Shown here: positions 1-10,700 of the stretch, piece by piece | Position numbering within the stretch: the stretch's first letter is position 1 | Layout: every line of letters starts with the position of its first letter | Source: Micropterix aruncella | Taxonomy: Eukaryota; Arthropoda; Insecta; Lepidoptera; Micropterigidae | Assembly (NCBI GenBank): GCA_944548615.1 | Contig: OX155961.1 | Span: forward strand, 17,308,838 to 17,372,837 | DNA: 64,000 bases | Reading direction: 5' to 3' | Notes under the pieces: generated by a model | The model's database searches: none | What the model was told of the DNA's origin: nothing | The model's input: only the letters and a program-made list of their open reading frames with translations | Position numbers and translations under genes: made by a program

Positions 1-40
1 ATGTTATTAAAGTAAAAAATATAGTTTTTTAAATATTATA

Positions 41-1362
41 CCTTCTGTCAAAAAGTTCCGGGAATTTAGAATTTAAAGGATTCTGTTAATGATTTAAAAA
101 AAAAAAAAATCTTAAGTTGGTAGAACTGCCTTTATTTACTCTATGCCTAGAATGCGCGCGAACTGTCAGCCATTTTGATTAGAACAGCAATTGAATTGTA
201 CACCTTAGTAGTGCGCCACGATTTTCACAATGAACCAAAGTATTGAACAAAGAGTTTGCCTTAAATTTTGTGTTGCGAACGGATTTTCGTGTGCCAATTC
301 CCTAAAAATGTTAGAAAAGGCTTCTGGTGAATCAGTTCTATCCAAAACACGGATCTACGAGTGGTACAAAGCATTCAAGGAGGGCCGAGAGATCGTCGAA
401 GACAACCCTCTTTCCGGGCGACCTTCGACCTCTTCAAAAGACGAAAATATCGAAAAGGTCAAGGAAATTCTGCTCCGTAATCGCCATTCCAGCTTAAGAG
501 AGATGGCACGTGACCTGAACCTGAAGTCACATTAGTCCATTCGCTCGATTTTGGTAGATAAATTGGGCATGAGACGCATCGCCGCTCGGCTCGTTCCAAA
601 GGAGTTGAATTTTCTACAACAACAGTACCGCAAACAAACTTCTTTAGACCTGCTGGATCGCGTCGATTCTGATCCCACATTCATAGAACGCATTATAACT
701 GGCGATGAGACATAGGTCTATGAATTTGATATGCAAACAAGTCAACAGGCATCAGAGTGGAGGACAAAAAACGAGCCAAAACCGAAAAAACCACGACAAA
801 GTCGTTCAAAAGTCAAACTGATGCTCATTGTTTTCTTTGATATTCGCGGTTTAGTCCATCACGAATTCGTTCCAGAAGGACTAACGGTCAATAAGGAAGA
901 TTATTTGGCCGTTTTGAAGCGTTTACGTGAGAAAATCCGTCAAAAACGGCCTGAATTGTGGATTTCCCACAATTCGTGGATTTCCCACGACGATAATGCA
1001 CCGTCGCATAGAGCAGCAATTGTGACCGAGTTTAAGGCCAGAAACGCGACAAATACAATTAATCAACCACCGTATTCACTAGATTTGGCCCCGTCAGACT
1101 TCTTTCTGTTCCCAAAACTAACATTGTCTCTTCGTGGTACCCGTTTTGAGTCCATAGAGTCCATTAAAGAAAATTCGTGGAAGGAATTGAAGGCTATACC
1201 GAAAAACGCCTACAAAAAGTGTTTTGAAGATTGAAAAAAACGCTGGCGAATGTGTGTTGCATCAAATGGGGACTATTTTGAAGGTTATAAAATAAACATT
1301 GACGATTAAACGAAAATTGTGTGTTTTATTTAATAATTCCCGGTACTAAAACATTTTCTGTC
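41..1362 (+). mobile_element. Full-length mariner-type (Tc1/mariner) DNA transposon
   Basis: The element is about 1.32 kb, the usual mariner size, and is bounded by TA dinucleotides (39-40 and 1363-1364), the target site mariner duplicates. Imperfect terminal inverted repeats share the core CCGGGAATT, seen directly at 58-66 and as its reverse complement at 1335-1343. A single transposase reading frame (230-1309) fills the interior. Outer TIR bases have diverged, so the exact ends are good to a few bases. It lies upstream of the Syt4 exons and has no visible connection with that gene. Confidence 0.9.
230..1309 (+). pseudogene. Mariner transposase, inactivated by three in-frame stop codons
   Basis: The frame runs 359 codons from ATG 230 to TAA 1307-1309, close to the family length, with no frameshift. 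Visible family features are the N-terminal helix-turn-helix region (KTRIYEWYKAFKEGR), the inter-motif GRPS linker, and the three parts of the DD34D catalytic triad: TGDET followed by the first stop-damaged Trp position, DDNAPSH, and YSLDLAPSDFFLF. Stops lie at 533-535 (TAG), 713-715 (TAG, where the family has Trp after GDET) and 1232-1234 (TGA, again a Trp position before KKRWRMC). The C-terminus ends in the family-typical SNGDYFEG. A short internal near-repeat (WISHNSWISH) precedes the second Asp. The protein cannot be made in full, but the coding frame is otherwise unusually well preserved. Confidence 0.93.
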
Positions 1363-2760
1363 TACGTGGCGGCTGGCCAGACATTGTAATCTCAAAATCA
1401 TTCAGAATCCAAAATGCTACAACTTTTGGATGTAGCTTCTAGCTAGAGGATACAAGCTTTAACACCACCGTCACAGTATACCGAGTTAGAACAATACACG
1501 CACTCTCGAGTGAAAAGGCGTTAAGGGGGTAGGGTGCGAGAATGTGAGCAGATGGATGCGTTACAGCAAAAGCATGTACATAGTTGGCGTTATGCGGGTG
1601 GGGGTTGTCAAATTTTCCGAACGTTTGAATGTCTGCGTTGGCGGAGTGACCGCCATAATAATAGTCGACGCGCTTGCCAGATTTATTCTGCGTATTTCTT
1701 TCAACGGCTCCACAGTCGGTAAGTATATTACGATTTAAGGTAGCCCTTAGACTCGTGACGTCCTTCTCTTCGACTTTAATTCTGTTCTAAGAGAAGCTAC
1801 TGTCTGTGGATACCGTGCCTCAGTGAACGATTGAAATCACATAGCACTTCCAAATCAGATCCGGTTTTTTTCTATACAACATTTTATTTCTCGACAATAA
1901 AATATGTCCCATTGATTACTGTCCCTCATTGAAAATATGTCCTACTGACTGGAAAAAATGTTGTATATCTCAAAAATATTGAAAAGATTTCTAGTCGCGT
2001 TATTATCTACATATTACAATCTTCGAACAATATAAACATGGTAATAGGATTTTATATTAATTGTTGTAAACGTAACACTGTCTGTGTACCTAACTTTCAT
2101 AAAATGTCTTGTTCTAAATGATTAGGTTATCTATCACCATTATTACTGGGAGGACGCAAATGTCACGGAAAATATTTTCATGTCTACTACGAAGAAAACC
2201 CACGCAATGGTTGGATATTGTGGGAGGGGGGGGGGGAGGGGGTAAAATAAACATATACGTAGAACGTAGAAGCTGTATAATGAAAACATATGAATCAGCC
2301 GATGTTTGCTTTGCTATCGAGGAATAAGAATACAATGTTTATTTTTATGGAAAGGTCACATTGGCAACTGGAATATTTATGTGTCTTTGAATTACCCGGC
2401 AAATCTCTCAACGACACCATGATTGACTTAAAATTTGCCGAAAATCAAAATTTTTAATAGAAATCAATAAGAATTTAAATATTCTTTATTGAACAAAACT
2501 TACAATTTTGCACATTAGCGGACAAGGATTTCTTACACCTATTTTAACATCTATCGCGAACACTTTTGAAGTTGTAAATCGATTGAGAAGCAGCAACCGC
2601 AACTCTAATGTTGTGTATATGATAAAAAAATAAAAATTCGAGCGTTGCATTAAAAAAACACTATTTATAACGATACGCTCCCGTCACATATTGGACATAT
2701 ATAGCGTAATCAATATCAATTTTCGAATTGTTTTAAATTTATTTCGTAGGCAAGACTCAG
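1363..2760. other. Unassigned region, possibly Syt4 upstream sequence
   Basis: I see no recognisable gene or transposon here. The 3' part is AT-rich. A run of G with one interruption lies at 2222-2242. A candidate exon with a good splice donor (1544-1718) is listed separately. Confidence 0.3.
1544..1718 (+). CDS. Weak candidate upstream coding exon (possible Syt4 membrane-anchor exon)
   Basis: An open frame ending at a strong donor (G|GTAAGT, 1719-1724) reads through a hydrophobic stretch, VCVGGVTAIIIVDALARFIL. The exon would end in phase 1, which is the phase needed to join the exon at 4507 (the junction codon would be Ala). Synaptotagmins have a single N-terminal transmembrane segment encoded upstream of the linker, so position and phase fit. 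Against it: the hydrophobic stretch contains an Asp and an Arg, no cysteine-rich palmitoylation cluster follows, phase match has a one-in-three chance, and I cannot align it to known Syt4 N-termini. It may simply be noncoding. Confidence 0.15.
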
Positions 2761-3180
2761 GCTTAGAACTCATAGAGCGATCTTCACACGCTCGCCGCGG
2801 TTGCGGGAGAACTGTTTTGTTTCAAAACTCACGACACCGCAGTTTTGCTAGGGCACGTAGAAGCCGCGATTGCGGAAAGGCCAGCAAACTTGGCGGGAGA
2901 AAATCGTAAACCGCGCGGTTAATCGAGGTTATAGCCACACCCGCGCCTGCACCGCGTCGCCCGCGAACCGACAGCGAAGCTTGCGACTGACCGCGTCCCG
3001 CGTGGCTCAACTAGTTGCTCGCAGACGCTGCGGCCGCTGCGAGAACCGCGTCCACCGCGGGAGTAAATCGCGTCGTGAAATGTGCGACTGAATTTTACAT
3101 ACATATTTACATTCTACGCAGGCCGCGGGCCTGCAACCGCGGCGGGCGCGGGTGAAATCCGCCCCGTGAGTTCTAACCTA
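2761..3180. promoter_or_regulatory. GC-rich island with many CCGCG/CCGCGG motifs
   Basis: This block of about 400 bp is far richer in G+C and in CpG than the AT-rich flanks, with repeated CCGCGG and CCGCG words (for example around 2795, 3055, 3121-3160). It has no convincing coding frame. It lies 1.3 kb upstream of the first certain Syt4 exon and could be a CpG-rich promoter or first-exon region. That role is inferred from composition and position only. Confidence 0.3.
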
Positions 3181-4430
3181 CAGACAGATAAAGCAACATG
3201 ATTAAATTGTGATAAAAAAGAATCACAATCACTACAATTGACTGATTGTCAGTGTCGCTGGGACCCGTTTGTCCTTTTATAGTGATACAAATGATTAAAA
3301 ATAACTGATATAACACCAATAAAATACAAACGACACAGAAAAATCACAAAGCTGAGCAACAATAAATCACTAAAACGTTCTGAATGAGGGGACCTTTCCG
3401 CATTGTATACACGTTTCTAACCAACATATAGGACTCAAAATTGAACACCATTTCGAATCCTGAAAACGTTCTCACGACCGATATACAGCTACATTTTGCT
3501 AATTTGCAGAAGACGAGTCTGTTTAAGGGTGCTCTAGCACTCATATCGTAGCCCTATATATGAGACCTCGTACACGCTAACAAGCAAAAACTTCAGGGTA
3601 TGGAAAAACTTGAATAGCTTCGTTCAAGACTTGTTTTTTTACTTTTGTAAATGACATTTTTCTTAAAACTATTAGTTTGATGATTAAAACTGTTAAAGAG
3701 TAAAGTCGTTTGCGAGGTCACCACTACGAACGTGAGTTGTATCATCGAATAAAATCATCATGCATGCGAGATCAATCAATCAATCAATCAAATAATTTAT
3801 TGTCCTAAAAACTAATACATAGTTGTATAGACAGTTGTATTACATTTACACTTGGCCGTGATATGATTGAATTCTTCATTAATGATCAAATTCTTCTATT
3901 AATAATCAAAACATAAAAGGTTACTCGTAAGAATAAAGAAGGTATTATTGTAGAATTAAATCGAGTCTCACGATTTGGTTTACCAGATAAAAAACACAGA
4001 GTAATTAATTCTTTAAAATACCGATAAAATAAGTTTTACTAGTATAAAATTAATAAATGTAATGTCGAAAATAACAAAAAAATATGTGACGGTTGTTAAA
4101 AAGTAAAATAAAATGCCTTAGTGGTTATATTGCAAATAAAAATCAAGGTATAATTAATATGTGCCTACCTAATAATAGAAATAGTCAATACATTTTAGTC
4201 AGATTGAAAATAGTTTTAAACCCTATTTCAGAAAGAGAGAGATGCCATTGCAATGAGAATTTCATGAAAACTAAGCAAGTTGAGCCCTCGAGATTTGGAA
4301 AAAATGATCCGGAGCATGATTTTACACCAAAAACAGTAAAAAAACACATATTCATTCTTTTGGCGCGTACGAAGTCTCACATATATATATAGATTGTCAA
4401 TATGTACAATGTTCACCCGTCGCGCACCGT
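3181..4430. other. AT-rich noncoding sequence with TCAA simple repeat
   Basis: A short (ATCA)n run at about 3772-3790 followed by an AATTTATTGTCC-like stretch resembles the tail of a LINE inserted on the minus strand, but no protein-coding remnant supports this. Nothing else is recognised. Confidence 0.25.
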
Positions 4431-4506
4431 CCTACATATTATGATGTGAACGTGAGGCCGTACACTCCATGTAGTTGACAACACGATTTTTCCCTTGTCG
4501 TTGCAG

Positions 4507-4792
4507 CGAAAAAGAACGGTTGCTCGTCGCCGCCAGGCGGGGTGCCGCAACCGCCGCGGCGCCCCGCCGCGCTGCGGTCGCCGGCCGGGCCGCCCGCCGC
4601 GCCGCCGCGGTACCCGCGCGCCTCGCCGCCCGGCGCCACGCCGTCGCCCGCGTCGCCGCCGCAACCGCAGCCGCCGCAGCAGCCGCTGCCGCACGGCGAC
4701 GCCGCGCCCGCCGCGCCGCCCAACCACGCGCACGCGCCCACCGCGCAGACCACGCCGCCGGAAACGCTTGGACTCTTGCACTTCACACTAAG
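4507..4792 (+). CDS. Syt4: Syt4 exon: Pro/Ala-rich linker and start of C2A
   Basis: The acceptor is a pyrimidine stretch ending TTGCAG at 4501-4506 and the donor is AG|GTCAGT at 4793. The reading frame is fixed by the junction with exon 9518 ([11 protein letters not shown]). It begins with the last two bases of a codon, so the preceding exon must end in phase 1. About 94 residues are encoded. The first ~80 form a low-complexity linker rich in Pro, Ala, Arg and Gln ([26 protein letters not shown]) and the last 10 ([10 protein letters not shown]) open the first beta strand of C2A. The exon is extremely GC-rich, unlike all other exons, so other frames and the opposite strand also stay open by chance. 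The linker is not conserved in sequence between insects as far as I know. Confidence 0.9.
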
Positions 4793-7700
4793 GTCAGTTC
4801 GTACTTTCATATAATTAAACTTCGGACTCAAATTCGTTTCTTCGTAAACTAATATTGAAAATTTATTTTTTTTATTTATTGAAAAATCACAAAAATAATT
4901 CTCGGGAATCTATGATATACTTATTTAACCTTTATTCTCTTTACGATCATTTCTTACCCACCTTAGTCTGCTCGATTGCGTTTGTTCGTGAAATATTATC
5001 GGAAAATTGTTCATGGAACGAGACAGAGCAGTGCGTTAGAGCTGAGCACAAAAACTACCTGACGAACATAAAACCATCAGAATTAATTTGAAAACATTTC
5101 TTCCGGTCTTATATTATACTGGATAATCTTCGATTAGTAGTTTTAAGCTGGAAAAGTGACAACCGTTCATTTTATATTCTGCTTTAACCTATTGTCCTGT
5201 CTACTTTAGTTCACCAAGAAACGCAATCGGTGTCTATCTAGACTCTATCCAGCATTTTCATGATGTACTAGATCAAGGAACACATACGAATTTTATTACT
5301 GTTTTTTCTTTTTCTTCAAGTTGCTATCAAAATGAATATTTTCTCAAAAAAGTGGAATTATATTTTGCGTTGTCCATTTCGACTTCCTTGTTGTGGGGTG
5401 TTTTATTTTTATTTTTTTTTTGTTTTTTTTTTGTTTATATTTACTAACAGTTTGTCACAAGGTAGAATGCATACATTGGCCCATAAAGGGAGTTCGAGCT
5501 CAAAGCTTATTTATATTTCTGGTACTTATATTATGGCGGTCATTGACTTTATTAAACAGATTTAGATTTATACTAGCATATATTATACTCGCAAAAATAC
5601 TCTGACAAAAAACAGTTCACTTGTAAAGTTGTATACACGTTTCACATTGTTCTCGGGGTGTATCTAGAACCTCATTGATATATTCAAAATATGACCCTTG
5701 TTTTGCAGCACAAAGGTGATTTCAACATCAGCAGCTCTACCCCCATAATGCTATCAAATTAATCAAAGTAAACTAATCAAGCCGTTGCCACGTCAGACTG
5801 ATGCCTGATTTTAATTATAGTAAAGCTGCAGCGCTAACTTTATTAGCTAATAAATAGATACAATGGACACTCCATTGCAATGTATAACCCTATAGTTATA
5901 TAAAACACGGTGATATGTGTAAATTATAGTCGATTATTTCCTTTTTTTAGGTTCATTTCAACCAGTTTTACATTGCAAAGAGTAAATGTTTTCTTAGAAT
6001 TAAGAACACATTGTTAACCCTTTCTATTTGAGCTAACCATTCTTGGTTAGACGCTTACAAATGCCTAAAATGGTATCTAATCTATGTAATAACTGTGTAA
6101 TATTTATTCATTATTATCTTAATTGTTTTACGAGATAATGTTATAAATGTTTTATATTTGAAATTTCAATGCGATTATTTTACAGTTATTCTTTTTACGA
6201 TCCGTATAGTAGTTTAAAAGTTATGGTCGTTTTTTCTCAAGGCCATCGACTTTACGCGCAAAACTGTCCCGGGCAGAAGTGACACTAAATTTTTACCCCG
6301 CGATATTAAAGGTTAAAGGTGAACTGAAACGGACACAAAACAGCTTCAGTCGTTTGACTTATTTATTTATAAAAATAGGTAGGTCTAATGACGTATAACG
6401 AATCTATAATGTAAACAATATATAAAACAGGACCTAAATCGATCCCTGCGGTACTCCAACTTTACTAACGATTCTGACGACTGTACCCCATTTACTCTAA
6501 CTTGTTATCCTATTTCTTTAAAATAAATTAAATCCAAAGCTTTGTCTCTTATTTTACAATGTTTCGGCTTATTGTAAGAAGACTCGTCTAATGAAATGCT
6601 TTCAAGAGATGAAGGAAAATACCAATAGCATCTTTAATCTCTACCAAGCCCTCCATATTAATTATTAAGACTTCATTGTAGAGCAGCCTTTCTATCGCAT
6701 CTATTATAGGGCAGCCTTTGTAAAATCCATATTGCTGGCTGTGTAATAGTTCAGTCTTATTAAAATGAGAGATAAGCGGATTGAAAATACCCTTTTCATA
6801 AATTTTACTAAGGCCTGGTAATATTGTAACTAGTCTAAAATTCGTTGGGTCCTCGCAAGGACCGCGCAATCGACCTCGAACCTGTGGAGGCCGGGAGGCC
6901 GGAGAAATCTGGCTATAACTGATAGCGAGGGCGCTTGGTCTGCCCGCTGGGTTAACTACCCGGTGCCGGGTGGAAAGGGTTGGTCTCTCGCGGGATAGTT
7001 GGCGGAGCTAGATAGTGGTAAGTCTTCTACGCTCATCCCAGGGCTGAAAGAACGATCACATATCGTTATAACAACCTGGGGCGACAGGTTCGCCCGTTGT
7101 AGTCGACACCGCCCAACTATGGAATTTAGCAATTTAATATCATATATAATCAAGGGAACTATGTTGCTCAAAATATGTCGGATGGGCCCTTGCTGAGTTG
7201 GCCACGAAGACCCATTCTGTTCAGGGTTGGTCACACTCACGGGTCAACACCCATCCGGCGGTCTCCACGCATGAAGTGCAAGACCGGTCAGGACTCTGGC
7301 CTTAGGGCTAGTTTCCCCTAGGAATCAACCTTCTGGCGCTCCTGGACGGTCTGCGCACCGTGCGGCGTGAGCCAATCGATCGCGCACTCTGACTAACAGT
7401 CGGGGGAGTTTGGAAGCAGTACTGTTTCCTATAAAGTGGGGGTGGTTGCGGACCTTACGGAGACTGCTCTTGGAACGACCATCGGCTACCCGATCCTGGG
7501 TGGACAGCCGGGCAAAGGATGCCATGGTTCGCGATAGATTCGGTATACACCGTTTCACCGCTTCGTAAGGGAGAGGACCGCGCAAGCGACCTCGAACTCG
7601 TAACCAATCGAGAGACTGGAGTAATCTGGTCGCAATTGGAAGTAAGGGCTTGAGTTTAAGCCCGCTGGGTAACACTCGCGGCTATCTCGTGGTTAAGGCG

Positions 7701-10700
7701 TTGGCCTCTTACGGGCATGAGGCGGAGCCTGTTTTGACCAAGTCTTCTCCGCTCACTACAGGGAGGTAGAACGACTAATCGTTAAAACTTACTGAGGTGC
7801 AGGGTTCGCCCGTTGCAGTTGACAACTCTAGTTGTTCAAAATATGTGTACTACAGGCGCATTCGTTTATAAATGTAACGTCTGTAATAAAAGCAATAAAT
7901 AATTAATTTGAAATTAAAATTTCAATGGATTATCAGGGTTTTAATTAATATTTTCGCAACTCCAAAAGGAAATAATTATTAAAGATGGACATTTTCTCTG
8001 AGGCGCAAAAAGGAGCGACGCACGAGTTTTATTCACCTCCATTACTCCATTATAGGCGCTTTATAGAGGGATTTGGTTGGGAAATAGAAGCAAAGCAAAT
8101 CCTTGAAGTTGGCGGTCGCGTACTTTAAGAGGTGGAGCACTCTGAATAGTAATGAGATTAGGGACGAGGAGGAAGGAAACGCTTTCACACAACGCGTCTT
8201 CCAATGCCTTAGGATTCAGGAAATGCTGAAATAAATATGCGCCGCAGATTTGCTTTGTCCTTCGATCGCGTTATTTAGTATGCGAATTTATATTTATTTT
8301 CCCGGCCTACCAACCAACGAGGTGGGAAAGTCCAAACGGGATTTTTTTTCGAAATGAAGACGGATGTATATATTTTGAGTACCCTTGATACGTCTATGAC
8401 CATTCCTGTCTGTGTGTATTCCTGACGTTAGCGCCCAAACTCATAATCCAATCAAATTCGATTACATAATTCAAATAATTTTATTAATTTAAAAAAATAC
8501 ATTTACAAATAGGATAGAAAACGAATTTACCGCGTGAAATTTGTAGCACCCGACGTTTCGGTGACGTTGCAGCCGCCGTTGTCCAGGGTAGACTGAAGAG
8601 CTGTCAATCCGTTGTTTTGCGGGTAGGCCGCATACCGCTTCCGCCACTGCGTAGGTTATAACAATGGTGGGGGCCGGGCTCGGAGCGCGGGAATTTTGAA
8701 AATCCGTCTTGCACACAACACTCACTGTATCCTGTTTTACGTCTTTGCGTTCGGCGTTCGGCGGCAGGAACATTTTAAGAAGAGGGTTCCACGTTCCACG
8801 CATTTGGCGCTGTCATAACCGGATTTAGAACAGTGCGTGTAGACCGTCCCTAACCTAGAACACCATAGCTAGCAATTGAGCTAAAATTTGGTAAGCAGGC
8901 AACATTTGGGCGTGGCAAGAGTTAACCATCTCGAAATATTGGGCTTATAGACCTGAAACTTGGAGACTTAAGACGTGAAACAGTATCTCGTTAGGCAGAA
9001 AGTACACTCAATTTTCGCCGGTCACTATATTTGTGTGGATGATTGAATCAAACTTGTTTAATGCATGGCATTCTCATTATCCGCACTCGTCAACCTTTGT
9101 TCAAGCTCGCAACGTCAACCTCCTTTCCGAACAAGCATCATGCTCAAAACCCTTTCTCATATCCTTGGCTACTTGCCGGGAAAGTTTTGGGGTGTCAACC
9201 GATTTTTGTAAATGATTCTATTAGCATTTCCCTCCTCATCATTGTGATATATAGCAGATTTACTAACTTAGGATTTTGAAAATAGTAATTCCGTAAGTAA
9301 TCAGAAATGATGCATACAATATTAAAATGAAAAGTGGATAGTCCATTGACCCAAAATAGTTTTATCTAAAAATGAAAATGAAGCGTTATTTCTTAAAATA
9401 TTTTTATCTGTTGGACAATTTAAATTCAACGTCAATAAAAATGTCATCATTAAATAAGTATCTTAAACGGATAAGAATATCATAGCTTTAACATGAATTT
9501 TTCCCTTTTTTTCATAGGTACGATGAGGATAAAGGTGGCCTGGTGGTCTCTGTGGTCCGCTGCGAAGACCTCCCTAGCAAAGAAGCAGGACTTGGATCAT
9601 GCGATCCATATGTTAAGCTACAGCTGCTGCCTGATAAGCAGCACAAGGTCAAAACCAGGGTGGTGCGAAAGACCTGCAATCCCGTATATGAAGAAGACTT
9701 CACGTTCTACGGTCTTACTCGCCAGCGTTTGGACAGCATTACCTTGCACTTTGTGGTCCTCAGCTTTGATAGGTGAGTAAGAAAATGCATCGCTGTTAGA
9801 ACAAGTCCAATTTAGAACTGAAGTCCATATTTTTTTCTTAAATGATTAGTAAACATTGCTACATAGTTTCTACCGATCTATTATACCAGGCAAGAAACTG
9901 TGATGATTAATGTGGCATCACATACATTATTTTCGATGACTTTAGCAAATATAGATAGTTTTGATATCGGCCAATAGTTGGAGAATTATCTATATTCTTG
10001 AAGATAGGCGTCGCTAAAGTAGATTTCTAAAGGCTAGGACAAACCTAACAGTACCTTTAGAGAGTTAATGGGCCCTTGCTAAGTTGGCCACGAAAACCCA
10101 TCCTGTTCAGGGTTGGTCACACTCACGGGTCAACACCCATCCGACGGCCTCCACGCATGAAGTGCGAGCCTGGGTAGGACTCTGGCCTTAGGGTTAGTTT
10201 CCCCTAGGAATCAAACTTCTGGCGCTCCTCGACGGTCTGCGCACCGTGCGGCGTAAGCCAATCGACCGTGCACTCTGACTAACATTCGGGGGAGTCTGGA
10301 AGTAGTACTGTTTCCTATAGAGCGGGGGTGGCTGCGGACCTTACGGCGACTGCTCTTGAAACGACCATCGGCTACCCGATCCTGGGTGAACAGCCGGGCA
10401 AAGGATGCGGTGGTCCGCGATAGATTCGGTATACACCGTTTCACCGCTTCGTAAGGGAGAGGACCACGCAAGCGACCTCGAATTCGTAACCAATCGAGAG
10501 ACTGGAGTAATCTGGTCGCAATTGGAAGTAAGGGCGTGAGTGAAAGCCCGCTGTGTAACACTCCTGGCTATCTCGCGGTTAAGGCGTTGGCCTCTTGCGA
10601 GTTTGTGGCGGAGCTTGACGGTGGACTGTTTTGTACAAGTCTTCTGCGCTCACTTCAGGGATATAGAACGACCAATCGTTAAAACTTCCCGAGATGACGG

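Noticed and set aside
4413..4852. Arg/Ala/Gly-rich open frames on other frames and the minus strand of the Syt4 linker exon
   Set aside because: The high GC content removes stop codons. The correct frame is fixed by splice phase and the C2A start.
7325..7675. 116-codon minus-strand protein shared with 10211-10561
   Set aside because: It follows the hairpin-rich repeat in two closely related copies only, and other copies do not keep the frame; no domain recognised.
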